Source of the DNA: Limnoglobus roseus
GTDB taxonomy: Bacteria; Planctomycetota; Planctomycetia; Gemmatales; Gemmataceae
DNA: 64,000 nucleotides
Assembly: GCF_008254045.1 (NCBI RefSeq)
Contig: NZ_CP042425.1
Location: forward strand, 3,348,001-3,412,000
Reading direction: 5' to 3'
In this document: piece by piece, positions 41,747 through 51,400 of the stretch
Layout: the number at the start of each line of letters is the position of its first letter
Numbering within the stretch: position 1 is the first letter of the stretch
The notes under the pieces: model-generated
Seen by the model: only the letters and a program-made list of their open reading frames with translations
Databases searched by the model: none
Told to the model about the DNA's origin: nothing
Translations under genes and position numbers: made by a program

Positions 41747-43021
41747 TCACTTCTTCCCGTCGATGCAGGTGAGGAACTTCTTTCCCTTGATGAACAGCCG
41801 GCCGTCGGCCACGGCCGCCGATGTGGAGGCGATGTCGCCGAGGTCGTTCGCCGCCAGCACCTCGAACTTCGGGCCGGCTTTCATGACGTAACTCTTCCCG
41901 CCGCTGACGAGGTACAGGCGGCCGTCGGGCGTGAGGATGGGGCTGGTCGACGTGTTCATGCCGTCGAGGCGTTCGGAGTAGATGACTTCGCCGGTCGAGA
42001 GCTTGCGACAGGTGAGCAACTCCGGCTTGTGGAGGCGGTACAGGTACTCGTCGTCGGCCGCTGGCGAGGAGTAGCCCTCGCTCACGTTCTTGGCCGTCCA
42101 CTTCACGTGCGTCTTCGTGACGTTCCCCTTGCCGGTCGGGTCGACGGCGAGGCCGGACCCACCGCGGCCGCTGTCGAGATAGACCAGCCCGCCGGCCAAC
42201 AGCGGCGACGCCGTGTCGCCCTTCGCGTCGCACGTCCAGAGGACTTTGCCCGACGTCGGGTCAACCCCCTGCACGGCGTTCGAGGCCGCGAGCAGCAGTT
42301 GCGGTTCCGTGCCGACCGTTGCCAGCACCGGCGTACTGTGGGCGAAGCCGACGCCCGGCCGCTTCTCTTCCCACTTCACGTCGCCGGTCTTGCGGTCGTA
42401 GGCGATCAGCCGCGATTGCTTGTCCAACTCGTCGCACTGCAACACGACCGTGTCGCCGATGAGAACCGGGCTGGCGGCCATCGCCACGTCGAACTTGTAC
42501 GGCACGATCTCCTTCCGCCACACTTCCTGGCCCGCGTGGTCGAGTGCGGCGATGACGGCGGAGCCGAAGACAACGTACACGTGGTCGGCGTCGGCCGCCG
42601 GCGTCGGGGCGGTGTACCCACCGCGGAGGTCGGACAACTTCCAGGGGCCGGGGGGGACGCGCACGTCCCAGACGGGTTTGCCGTCGTTGGCCGAATAACA
42701 GGCGACGTGGTGTTCCGGGAACTGGGCCGCGTCGGTCTTGCCCGGCCAGTAGCTGACGGTCACGAACACGCGGCTGCCGACCACGACGGGGCTGGACTGG
42801 TTGTGGTCCTGGCTCGCCGTTTCGCCGCCCGGCAGTGGGGTTTGCCACAGGACGTTCTGCTTGGTCTTGCCGCCCCAGGTCAGGGGCAAATCCTTCTCCG
42901 TCGTCCGGCCCATGCCCGTCGGCCCGCGCCACATCGGCCAGTCGGCGGCACTGGTGGATCGGCCGGCGAGCAAAAGGACCACTGCCGCGGTCCACGGTCC
43001 GAGATTACGATGTGCGTTCAT
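41747..43021 (-). CDS. Secreted PQQ-like beta-propeller protein
   Basis: A 424-residue protein with a signal peptide (MNAHRNLGPWTAAVVLLLAGRSTSA). The mature part begins with DWPMWRGPTGMGRTTE, the typical N-terminus of planctomycete PQQ-repeat proteins, and shows repeated propeller blades of the GxxxWxxxV type (GKPVWDVRVPPGPW, GQEVWRKEIVPYKF, GKVLWTCDAKGDTA). No PQQ-binding dehydrogenase active site is evident, so it may be a scaffold like BamB. AGGAGGGCG precedes the ATG at 43021. A hairpin lies at 43135-43166 upstream. Confidence 0.85.
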   Translation of the reverse strand: MNAHRNLGPWTAAVVLLLAGRSTSAADWPMWRGPTGMGRTTEKDLPLTWGGKTKQNVLWQTPLPGGETASQDHNQSSPVVVGSRVFVTVSYWPGKTDAAQFPEHHVACYSANDGKPVWDVRVPPGPWKLSDLRGGYTAPTPAADADHVYVVFGSAVIAALDHAGQEVWRKEIVPYKFDVAMAASPVLIGDTVVLQCDELDKQSRLIAYDRKTGDVKWEEKRPGVGFAHSTPVLATVGTEPQLLLAASNAVQGVDPTSGKVLWTCDAKGDTASPLLAGGLVYLDSGRGGSGLAVDPTGKGNVTKTHVKWTAKNVSEGYSSPAADDEYLYRLHKPELLTCRKLSTGEVIYSERLDGMNTSTSPILTPDGRLYLVSGGKSYVMKAGPKFEVLAANDLGDIASTSAAVADGRLFIKGKKFLTCIDGKK

Positions 43022-43134
43022 GGCTCGCCCTCCTGGACCCATTAAACGGATCGGCCGGGCACGAACCACCGAACTCTGTCCAGGAAAATGAAAACGGCCC
43101 GACGTGACAGGGCGACGGCTTTCGTTGGTGCAAC

Positions 43135-43166
43135 CTCCCTCGCCCCGCAAAACTGGGGCGAGGGAG
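43135..43166 (-). terminator. Hairpin after the M56/PDZ gene
   Basis: A 12-bp stem (CTCCCTCGCCCC with GGGGCGAGGGAG) and an eight-base loop, 18 bases beyond the stop codon of the leftward M56 gene. There is no T-tract. Confidence 0.5.
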
Positions 43167-43183
43167 ATGATCGGGCCATCGGC

Positions 43184-45712
43184 CTACTTCGACACGCTCT
43201 TGAGGAGTTTCGTCACCTTGTCGCGGTACTCTGCCGGGACGTTCTTCACGCCCTTGTACTCTTTCTTGTCGTCGCCGTTCTGGATCACGATGGTCACACT
43301 CTCCGTGTCACCGACGGTGCCCTTCAGGTTGATGCCGTCCTTCCCTTCCTTCGAAGCGATCGTGAACTGATCGTCGTTGATGCTCACCGACATCGACGAT
43401 GACGAACCGGCCGACTTCTTCACCGCCGTCGCCTTCAGGTCCGGCAGCGTCAAGCCCTTCACCGTTTCCTTCTTGCCCTTGCGGACGATCACCACTTCGA
43501 AGGGGGCGTCGGCCTTCTGGTCGGTCACCACCTTCGTCAAGTCGTCCACGCGGACGGTCTTGCCGGCGATGTCCAGCAAGATGTCGTGGGCCTTCAGGCC
43601 GGCCTTCGCGGCGGGCGAGTCCGGGATGACGCTGAGCAGGACGACGCCCGTGCCGGCCGGCAGGTCGAGTTGCTCGGCCACCACCGCGGGTACGGCCTCG
43701 ATCATCACGCCGAGGCGGCCGGACGCCGGAACCTTACGGGCCAGCACGTTACCGGCCACGACGGGACCGTTGAGGTTGAAGGCCATCGGCGGCATCGCCT
43801 TGAACTCGAACTGCCCCGGCACCTGGGCCATTTGCCTCGTCAGTTGGTCCATGCTGGCCCTGTACGCCTTCATCGCTTCTTTCATCGCCTCTGTCGCCTT
43901 CGGGTCGTTCCCCAACGCGGCCAGTTGCTTCTCGTAGGTCTTCATCATCTCGTCCATGCTCGCCTTCAATTGATCCATCGCTCTTGCCTGCGGCAAACCT
44001 TGCCACTGCTGTTGGCCTTCGACCGCCCGCGGCTTCACTTCCGTCAGGCGAAGTTCGCCGCTCTTCTTGGCCTCGGCGATCTTCTTGCGGTACTCGGCGA
44101 TACTCTTCTCGATGGCTGCCTTCGCCTCGGGTTGGTCCTTCACTTCCTCGGCGGCTTGCTTGAGTTTCTCGATGGCCTTCTCGAGCTTCTGGGCCTCGTC
44201 GTCGGCCACCGCGGCGCGAACCCGCACCACGGCCCCTTCCGGGACGCGATCGGCCAGCCGGCCCTCGACCCGCAGGCCGCGTTCTGGCTGTGCCGGCGAC
44301 AGGGCGGCGACGGCCTTCAACTTCGCGACCAGCTTTTTGACCCCTTCCACGTCGCCCTTCTTCGCGGCTTCCTCGATGGCCATTTCCAGATCGGCGGTGT
44401 CCTTGCGGGTTCCGTCGATGACCCGAACCTCAACCTCGCGGACCGTGGCCGGCTTGCGGTCGCCGTCGCGCTTGACGTCCTCCAACTTCCGGTCGCCGTC
44501 ACGCTTGCCTTCCTCCGGCTTGCGGTCGCCGTCGCGGCGCTCGACCTTCTTCCCCTCCTCGGGCTTGTCGCCCTTGCGGGGTTCGTCGGCGGTCAGGCGG
44601 ACGCCCGAGATCGCCACGGCGGCCGTCACCGCACTGCTCAGGGCCAGGGCCGACCACGCACGGCCCCATCGCGACTTCCGCTCGGTCTTCGGTTGCAGCA
44701 GCATCGTCACTCTCCGGTAAAGGTCCGATTGCCCGGCCCGCACGCCGGCGAGGCTGGGCACGGCTCGCACACTCCGCGGCACACCCGGCCGCGAAGACAG
44801 GTCCACAAGAAAGGCCGCGTAGTCCGCCTCGCGCGACCCGGCGGCGGCCGCGTCGGCGAGGTACTCCTGGGCCAGATTCAACTCCTGCCGCACCGCCCAA
44901 AACCAGGGCAGGGTGAAGTAAACCGCACCGGCCAACCCCGCCCACACGCCGGTCCGCGGGTCGCCGCGCTGCAGGTGGTCGAGTTCGTGGGCCAGCACCC
45001 ACCGCAGTTGATCGGGGGTGGCCAGAGTTGGCAGCACCCGGGGTAGCAAGACGGTCGGCCGGAAGACGCCGAAGCAGACCGGCGCACCGACGCGGTCCGA
45101 AACGAGGACGCGCGGCATGCGCATGTCGCCGGCCAGTTCGGCCGCCAGGGTTTGCACGTCGTCCGGGGCGGGGCGGGCCGCCCGCCGCAATCGGGCCAAA
45201 CCGACGTGGCCGACCAGTTGCCGGAGCAGCACGAAACTCACGCCCAGCCAGTACGGGATCAGGAGAATCGGTGCCACGGCCGCGAGGCTATCTTCCGGCA
45301 GTGCAGGGGCCGGCACGGCCGCCGCCGGGATGGGGGTGATGGACGGTTCTGTCGGCAGCAGCAGTTCAACGCCGCCGTCAGCCGGCAGGCTCACCGGCAC
45401 GCCCACCGGAACCCAGCCGAATTCTTCCGGCTCCGCGTCGACGGCCTCTTGCGTGGCGTCCGGGACGGGTTCGAACCGCGAGGCAGTCTCGGCCGGCTTT
45501 TGCCAACCCGGCACGGGGATGAGCAGCCACGCTGGCAAAAGCGTTAACCCGAAGGCGAGCACCGCGGCCCGCATCGACCCCGCGAGGACGCGCTGCCGCC
45601 GGGCGGGATCGCCGATCCGCCGCACGGCCAGCCACGTCAGCAGCAGAGCTGCTCCACCGGCGAGCAGCGAGCGGGCCGTCCAGATCGCGGCCGCGGGCCA
45701 GAAGTCGGACAT
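43184..45712 (-). CDS. M56-family (BlaR1-like) membrane metalloprotease with PDZ domain
   Basis: An 842-residue membrane protein. Its N-terminal part has several membrane helices (the first at about 8-32), and the gluzincin site is HELDH at His242-His246 in VLAHELDHLQRGD, the M56 signature. After a further helix near 370 comes a highly charged stretch with tandem RDGDRK repeats (about 400-440), long coiled-coil-like helices, and a PDZ domain near 690-770 (GTGVVLLSVIPDSPAAKAGL). In BlaR1 proteins the protease cleaves the BlaI repressor. The cognate BlaI-type gene lies upstream. The usual beta-lactam sensor domain is replaced by PDZ and coiled coil, so the signal differs. GGAGGAGAAG precedes the ATG at 45712. 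Confidence 0.9.
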   Translation of the reverse strand: MSDFWPAAAIWTARSLLAGGAALLLTWLAVRRIGDPARRQRVLAGSMRAAVLAFGLTLLPAWLLIPVPGWQKPAETASRFEPVPDATQEAVDAEPEEFGWVPVGVPVSLPADGGVELLLPTEPSITPIPAAAVPAPALPEDSLAAVAPILLIPYWLGVSFVLLRQLVGHVGLARLRRAARPAPDDVQTLAAELAGDMRMPRVLVSDRVGAPVCFGVFRPTVLLPRVLPTLATPDQLRWVLAHELDHLQRGDPRTGVWAGLAGAVYFTLPWFWAVRQELNLAQEYLADAAAAGSREADYAAFLVDLSSRPGVPRSVRAVPSLAGVRAGQSDLYRRVTMLLQPKTERKSRWGRAWSALALSSAVTAAVAISGVRLTADEPRKGDKPEEGKKVERRDGDRKPEEGKRDGDRKLEDVKRDGDRKPATVREVEVRVIDGTRKDTADLEMAIEEAAKKGDVEGVKKLVAKLKAVAALSPAQPERGLRVEGRLADRVPEGAVVRVRAAVADDEAQKLEKAIEKLKQAAEEVKDQPEAKAAIEKSIAEYRKKIAEAKKSGELRLTEVKPRAVEGQQQWQGLPQARAMDQLKASMDEMMKTYEKQLAALGNDPKATEAMKEAMKAYRASMDQLTRQMAQVPGQFEFKAMPPMAFNLNGPVVAGNVLARKVPASGRLGVMIEAVPAVVAEQLDLPAGTGVVLLSVIPDSPAAKAGLKAHDILLDIAGKTVRVDDLTKVVTDQKADAPFEVVIVRKGKKETVKGLTLPDLKATAVKKSAGSSSSMSVSINDDQFTIASKEGKDGINLKGTVGDTESVTIVIQNGDDKKEYKGVKNVPAEYRDKVTKLLKSVSK

Positions 45713-45820
45713 GGCTTCTCCTCCGTAGCGGATGAAGGGGTGAACGGGTGACACGGTGAAGGGGTGAAAAGACGGAAGGGGGATTTCGTCACCCGTTCAT
45801 CTCCTCACCTCTTCACCCCT

Positions 45821-46195
45821 TCATCCGCGCCGCCGGGCGTCGTTGATGAGCTTTCGCATTTGTTCCAGTTCTTCGGGCGGGATGCGCTCGGCTTTGAGCA
45901 GGCTCTGCACCAACTGCGACGCGGCCCCGTCGAAGACGCGGTCGAGGTACCGGGCGGCCGACTCCTCGCGGCTGAACACCGGGGCGTAGATGAACGCCCG
46001 GCCCTCGCTCGCGTGGGTGACGAGGCCCTTCGTCTCCATGAGGCGGATGAGAGTCTGCACCGTGTTCACGTGCAGCGGCTTGCCGTCCGGCGACTTCAGC
46101 AGGCGGTGGACGTCGCTGACGCTCCTCGGGCCGTGCTCCCAGAGGACTTTCAGAATCTCCAACTCGCGGACCGTCGGGGTCGGTAGGTCGTCCAC
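45821..46195 (-). CDS. BlaI/MecI/CopY-family repressor
   Basis: A 124-residue winged-helix repressor. LEILKVLWEHGPRSVSDVHR and NTVQTLIRLMETKGLV form the helix-turn-helix and recognition helix, and the C-terminal helices mediate dimerisation. It is upstream of the M56 protease gene, on the same strand and separated by 108 bases that contain an inverted repeat of 17 bp. The start is GTG. The pair resembles BlaR-BlaI, with the protease relieving repression. A short dyad, CTAAA-AC-TTTAG, at 46223-46234 upstream of the gene could be part of an operator, but it is only weakly supported. Confidence 0.9.
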   Translation of the reverse strand: MDDLPTPTVRELEILKVLWEHGPRSVSDVHRLLKSPDGKPLHVNTVQTLIRLMETKGLVTHASEGRAFIYAPVFSREESAARYLDRVFDGAASQLVQSLLKAERIPPEELEQMRKLINDARRRG

Positions 46196-46352
46196 GGGCT
46201 GCCTCGGCGTGAGAACTAATAACTAAAACTTTAGGTGATAATATCCCTGTCCGGGGTGGGGTGTCAAGGGCGCGTCGAGAATTTGGCGAAGTCTTCACGC
46301 CGCGAACATTTTCCGTTCGCCGACCTGCCGGGGATGGGCTAAAAGTAAGGCA

Positions 46353-46799
46353 TTGAGAAGCGGCTTCGCCCTGAGCCGGACCGCCCCGGCGTGTCACGAC
46401 CGATTCTCCTCCGCGAGCGCCCCTGTGCTGTTCTTCCTCTTCTTCTTTCTCCTCGCCGGCCACGCCTTGATGGACTTCGCCCTTCAAGGTGACGCCATCG
46501 CGGTTTGCAAGTGCCGGAAGGCGAACAGCCCCCTCCAGAAGAGCGTGCCGTGGTACTACTGGATGTTCGCCCACGCCATCTTGCACGGGGCGACGGTCGG
46601 CGTGGTCATCTACATGGCCGGCGGGTTTACCCCCTTAACGATCACGGCCTACGCCACCGTCGAGACGGTCGTTCACGGGATCGCCGACGTGCTGAAGTGC
46701 GAAGGGTACACGAGCATCCACGTCGATCAGGCGTTTCACGTCGTCTGCAAGCTGGCGTGGGCGTTGATGCTGGTCAACGGCGTGACGCTCGCGGCCTAG
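46353..46799 (+). CDS. Membrane protein, DUF3307-like
   Basis: A 148-residue protein (from a TTG start) with three to four membrane helices, beginning with VLFFLFFFLLAGHALMDFAL. The motifs GHALMDFALQGD, FAHAILHGATVG, and DQAFHVVCKL resemble DUF3307. The function is unknown. The start is uncertain: a GTG at 46425 would begin the protein directly at the first helix and is quite plausible, giving 124 residues. The gene is divergent from blaI-like and precedes the cytochrome/WD40 gene by about 115 bases. Confidence 0.65.
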   Translation: MRSGFALSRTAPACHDRFSSASAPVLFFLFFFLLAGHALMDFALQGDAIAVCKCRKANSPLQKSVPWYYWMFAHAILHGATVGVVIYMAGGFTPLTITAYATVETVVHGIADVLKCEGYTSIHVDQAFHVVCKLAWALMLVNGVTLAA

Positions 46800-46916
46800 C
46801 CGCGGACCGGCCGGCGGTTTTATAAAATCCGTTTGAAGTGCGACCGGCCTTCCTGCTACACTACCATTCTCACCCACCCACGCCGGCCGGGCCGCGTGTC
46901 TCTGTTTGAGGTCGTC

Positions 46917-48392
46917 ATGCGCTCTCTCCGCTTCGCGTGGGCGGCGGTCCTCGGGACCGTCGGCCTCACGACTTCCCTCCACGCCCAGCCGAAGACGGAA
47001 CCGGCCGGCGGGCCGGTCAGCTACTTCAAAGACATCCGCCCGATCTTCCAGCAGAACTGCCAGGGCTGCCACCAACCGGCGAAGGCCCAGGGCGATTACG
47101 TCATGACCGACTTCGCCGGGCTGCTGAAGGCGGGCGAGGCGGGCAAGCCCGGCGTCGTCCCCGGCAAGCCGGCCGAGAGCTTCTTGCTCGACGAGATTCG
47201 CGTGAAGGACGGCAAGCACGAGATGCCGAAGAATCGCGACGCCCTCACGGCCCAGCAGGTCGAGCGGATCGAACAGTGGATCAAGGAAGGGGCGAAGGAC
47301 GACACGCCGGCCTCCGCGAAGGAGAAAGTCACGGTCGATGAAGACCACCCGCACCAGTACCTCGCCCCGCCGGTCGTGACCTCGCTGGCCTTCTCGCCGG
47401 ACGGCAAACTGTTGGCCGTCACCGGCTACCACGAAGTCCTGCTCCATACCGCCGACGGCAGCAAGATCGAAGGCCGCCTCATCGGCCTGTCGGAACAGGT
47501 GCGGGCGCTGGCCTTCTCGCCGGACGGCAAGTGGTTGGCCGCCGCCGCCGGATCGCCGGGCCGCTTCGGCGAGGTCCAAATCTGGAACGTAGCGATGCGG
47601 AAGCTGAAAAGCTCGACGCCGGTGTCGTTCGACACCCTCTCGGGTGTGAGTTGGTCGCCGGACGGCAAGATCGTCGCCTTCGGCTGCACCGACAACACCG
47701 TGCGGGCCATCGACGCCGACACCGGCAAGCAGGTGCTGCAAATGGGCACGCACTCCGACTGGGTTCTCGGCACCGTCTTCAGTCAGGACGGCCTGCACCT
47801 CGCCTCGATCAGCCGCGACATGAGCATGAAGCTGACGGAAGTGCCGACGCAACGGTTCATCGACAACGTGACGAGCATCACGCCGGGCGCGCTCAAGGGC
47901 GGGCTGATGGCCCTCGACCGCCGGCCGATGAAGGACAAGAAGATGCAGAAAGTGCCGGACGACACGCCGGGGGCCAAGCCGAACGTGTACGACGAACTGC
48001 TAATCGCCGGCTCCGACGGCACCCCGCGACTGTACAAGATGCACCGCGAGACGAAGCGGGTGATTGGCGACGACGCGAACAAGGTGAAGCAGTTCGAGCC
48101 GATGCCCGGCCGCACGTCGTGCGTGCGGTTCAACGCGGCCGGCGACAAGTTCGCGGCTGTCAGCAGCCTCGACGGGAAGGGCGAAGTCCGCGTCTACGAG
48201 GTCGAGAGCGGCAAGAAAGTGGCCTGCGAGAGGGTCACGGGGGCCGTGTACGCCGTGGCGTGGGAGCCCGACGGCAAGGCGATCGCGTCGGCCGGCTTCG
48301 ACGGCAAGGTCTGGCTGCACGACGCGACGACGGGCAAACTGCTCAAGGAATTCAGCGCCGTCCCACTGACTGAGAAGAAGGCATCGAAGTGA
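46917..48392 (+). CDS. Secreted cytochrome c-type / WD40 propeller protein
   Basis: A 491-residue protein with a signal peptide (MRSLRFAWAAVLGTVGLTTSLHA). Residues 35-120 form a planctomycete-type cytochrome domain with haem-binding CQGCH in IFQQNCQGCHQPAKAQG and a distal Met in HEMPKN. The rest is a WD40 propeller with repeated LAFSPDGK-type strands (VTSLAFSPDGKLLAVTG, VRALAFSPDGKWLAAAAG). This type is common in Planctomycetes next to DUF1549/DUF1553 proteins. GAGG precedes the ATG at 46917. The next gene follows with its start 60 bases beyond the stop, likely an operon. Confidence 0.88.
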   Translation: MRSLRFAWAAVLGTVGLTTSLHAQPKTEPAGGPVSYFKDIRPIFQQNCQGCHQPAKAQGDYVMTDFAGLLKAGEAGKPGVVPGKPAESFLLDEIRVKDGKHEMPKNRDALTAQQVERIEQWIKEGAKDDTPASAKEKVTVDEDHPHQYLAPPVVTSLAFSPDGKLLAVTGYHEVLLHTADGSKIEGRLIGLSEQVRALAFSPDGKWLAAAAGSPGRFGEVQIWNVAMRKLKSSTPVSFDTLSGVSWSPDGKIVAFGCTDNTVRAIDADTGKQVLQMGTHSDWVLGTVFSQDGLHLASISRDMSMKLTEVPTQRFIDNVTSITPGALKGGLMALDRRPMKDKKMQKVPDDTPGAKPNVYDELLIAGSDGTPRLYKMHRETKRVIGDDANKVKQFEPMPGRTSCVRFNAAGDKFAAVSSLDGKGEVRVYEVESGKKVACERVTGAVYAVAWEPDGKAIASAGFDGKVWLHDATTGKLLKEFSAVPLTEKKASK

Positions 48393-48399
48393 CCCGAAA

Positions 48400-48422
48400 G
48401 CCCGGGCACGGCCGTGCCGGGC
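48400..48422. repeat. Near-perfect palindrome with GCACGGCCGTGC core, copy 3
   Basis: GCCCGGGCACGGCCGTGCCGGGC lies between two genes of the same strand, just before the start of the DUF1549/DUF1553 gene. The core matches the elements at 10139 and 13327; one arm has an extra G. Confidence 0.7.
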
Positions 48423-48451
48423 ATTCCTCCCACCACCAACACCCCGAAACC

Positions 48452-51400
48452 ATGCGATACCTCCTCACCCTTTCTCTCTTTGCCTTCGCCCCGTTCGCCT
48501 CCGCGGCTGAGGCTGAGAAGTTGCCGCCGAATGCGAAGGTCGCGAAACTCGACGTCCAGCCGGCGAAGGTCAATCTGGCCTCGCCGTACGCCTACAGCCA
48601 GTTGCTCGTCACGGCGACGCTCGACAACGGCGACACCGTCGACGCGACGCGGATCGCAAAAATCGAAGCCCCGAAGGCGGTGACGATCACCGCCGCGGGG
48701 CTCGTCCGCCCGACGGCCGACGGCGACGGTGACATCGCAGTGTCACTCGGCGGGCAGTCGGCGAAAGTGCCGGTCGTCGTGAGCGGGCTGACGGCCACTA
48801 AGCCGGTCAGTTTCGTCACCGACGTGCAGCCGGTGCTGTCGAAGCTCGGGTGCAACGCCGGGACGTGCCACGGGTCGGCTCAGGGGAAGAACGGCTTCAA
48901 ACTCTCGCTCCGCGGGTACGACGCGATCTTCGACCACCGCTCACTGACCGATGACTTGGAAGGCCGGCGGTTCAACCGGGCCGCCCCGGAGAAGTCGCTG
49001 ATGTTGTTGAAGACGACCGGGGCCGTGCCGCACGCTGGCGGCGGGCTAGTGCAACCGGGCGAGCCGTACTACGAGTTGCTCAAGCAGTGGATTTCCGACG
49101 GCGTTACCCTCGACCTGACCGCCCCGCGAGTCACCGGCATTGAGGTGTTCCCGAAGAACCCGACGATCCAGGCCATCGGCTCGAAGCAGCAGTTCGCGGT
49201 GATCGCCACCTACGCCGACGGCCGCAAGCGGGACGTGAGCGCCGAGAGCTTCATCGAGAGCAGCAACACCGAAGTCGCTACCGTGGACAAGACCGGCCTT
49301 CTCACGAGCGTTCGCCGCGGCGAGGCGACGATGCTCGTGCGGTACGAAGGGGCTTACGCGGCGTCCACCGTCGTCGTGATGGGCGACCGCTCGGAGTACG
49401 CCTGGAAGCAACAGCCGGTGCAGAACTTCATCGACACCCTCGTGGACGCGAAGCTGAAGAAGGTGAAGATCGAGGCGAGCAGCCTCTGCAACGACGCCGA
49501 GTTCATCCGCCGGGTGACCATCGACCTGACCGGCCTGCCGCCGACGTCCGATGACGTGCGGGCGTTCCTCGCTGACAGCCGGCCGAGTCGGGCGAAGCGG
49601 GACGAACTCATCGACAAACTCGTCGGCAGCGACGCCTACATCGACCAGTGGACGAACAAGTGGGGCGACATGCTCCAAGTGAACCGCAAGTTCCTCGGCG
49701 ATCAGGGTGCAAAGGCCCTCCGCACCTGGATTCGCGAAGAGATCGCGAAGAACGTGCCCTACGACCAGTTCGCCTACAGCGTCCTGACGGCGAGCGGGTC
49801 GAACATCGCCAACCCGCCGGCCGCGTACTACAAGGTGCTGCGCGAAGCCGACGCGGCGATGGAGAACACGACGCAACTGTTCCTCGCCATCCGGTTCAAC
49901 TGCAACAAGTGTCACGACCACCCGTTCGAGAAGTGGACCCAGGACCAGTACTACCAACTGTCGGCGTACTTCGCGCAGGTCAGCCGCAAGGAAGACCCGA
50001 AGTTCAAGGGCCAGAAGATCGGCGGCACGGCCGTCGAAGGGGCGAAGCCGCTCGCGGAAATGATCGAGGACGCGAAGGGCGGCGAGATCAAGAACGAACG
50101 GACCGGCCAACCGGCCGCGCCGAAGTTCCCGTTCCCCGTTGCCGAGACCGGGGCCGGCGATCAGGCGCGGCGGGTGCAGGTGGCGAAGTGGATCACGTCA
50201 GCGAACAACCCGTACTTCGCCAGGAGCTTCGTCAACCGCATGTGGAGCTACCTGCTCGGCGTCGGCATCATCGAGCCGGTGGACGACATCCGCGCCGGCA
50301 ACCCGGCGACCAACCCGGAACTGCTCGACAAGTTGACGGAGCAGTTCATTCAATCGAAGTTCAACGTGCAGGAGTTGGTGAAGACGATCTGCAAGTCGCG
50401 GACGTACCAACTGTCGATCACCACGAATCGCTGGAACAAGGACGACGAGCAGAACTTCTCGCACGGCCTCGCCCGCCGGCTGCCGGCCGAAGTTCTGTAC
50501 GACGCCATCTACAAGACGACCGGCAGCCAGACGCACCTGCCGGGCCTGCCGGCCGGGGCACGGGCGGCCCAACTGTTGGATAGCAACGTCGAACTGCCCG
50601 GCAGCTTCCTCGAACTGCTCGGCAAGCCGGTGCGGGAAAGTGCCTGCGAGTGCGAACGCTCCAGTGGCATGATGCTCGGGCCGGTTCTGGCGTTCGTCTC
50701 CGGCCCCGTCGTCGGCGACGCCGTGCAGGACGGCAACAACCATATCGCCAAGTTCACGCTGAAGGAGAAGGACGACGCGAAGGTTGTCGAGGAGATTTAC
50801 CTGTCGGTGCTGAACCGCCGCCCGACGAAGGCCGAGGTCGAGAACGGCGTGAAGGCGATGGAGGCCGCCGGTGGCGACCACGCGGCCCTGGTGAAAGAGT
50901 ACGCGGTGCGGAAGGCCGCGTTCGAAGCCTACCAGAAGACGATCGACGAGAAGCAGAAAGTCTGGGAAGCGGGCCTGCGCGAGCAGAAGCCGACGGCGTG
51001 GACCGTGCTGACGCCGACGAAGGCCGTCTCGAAGGCCGGGCCGACGCCGGGCGAGGCGAAGAAGGCGGCGAAGCTCGACGTGCAGAAGGACGGCAGCGTC
51101 CTCGTCAGCGGTCCGCTGGAAGCCACCGACGTTTACACCCTCACGGCCGACGTGAAGGAGAAGGCCGCGTTCACGGCACTACGGCTGGAAGTCCTTAGCG
51201 ACCCGTCGCTGCCGGCAAAGGGGCCGGGACGGGCACCGAACGGGAACTTCGTGCTGAACGAGTTCAAGGTGAACCAACGGCCGACGGCCGACGAGGACAC
51301 GAAGGCGAAGGCCGTGAAGTTGGTCAGCCCGCAGGCGACGTTCGAACAGGCCACGTTCCCGATCGCCAACGCCATCGACAACAACCCCGCGACCGGCTGG

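Noticed and set aside
46201..46240. BlaI operator
   Set aside because: Only a short dyad (CTAAA-AC-TTTAG) is visible; it is not enough to call an operator with confidence.
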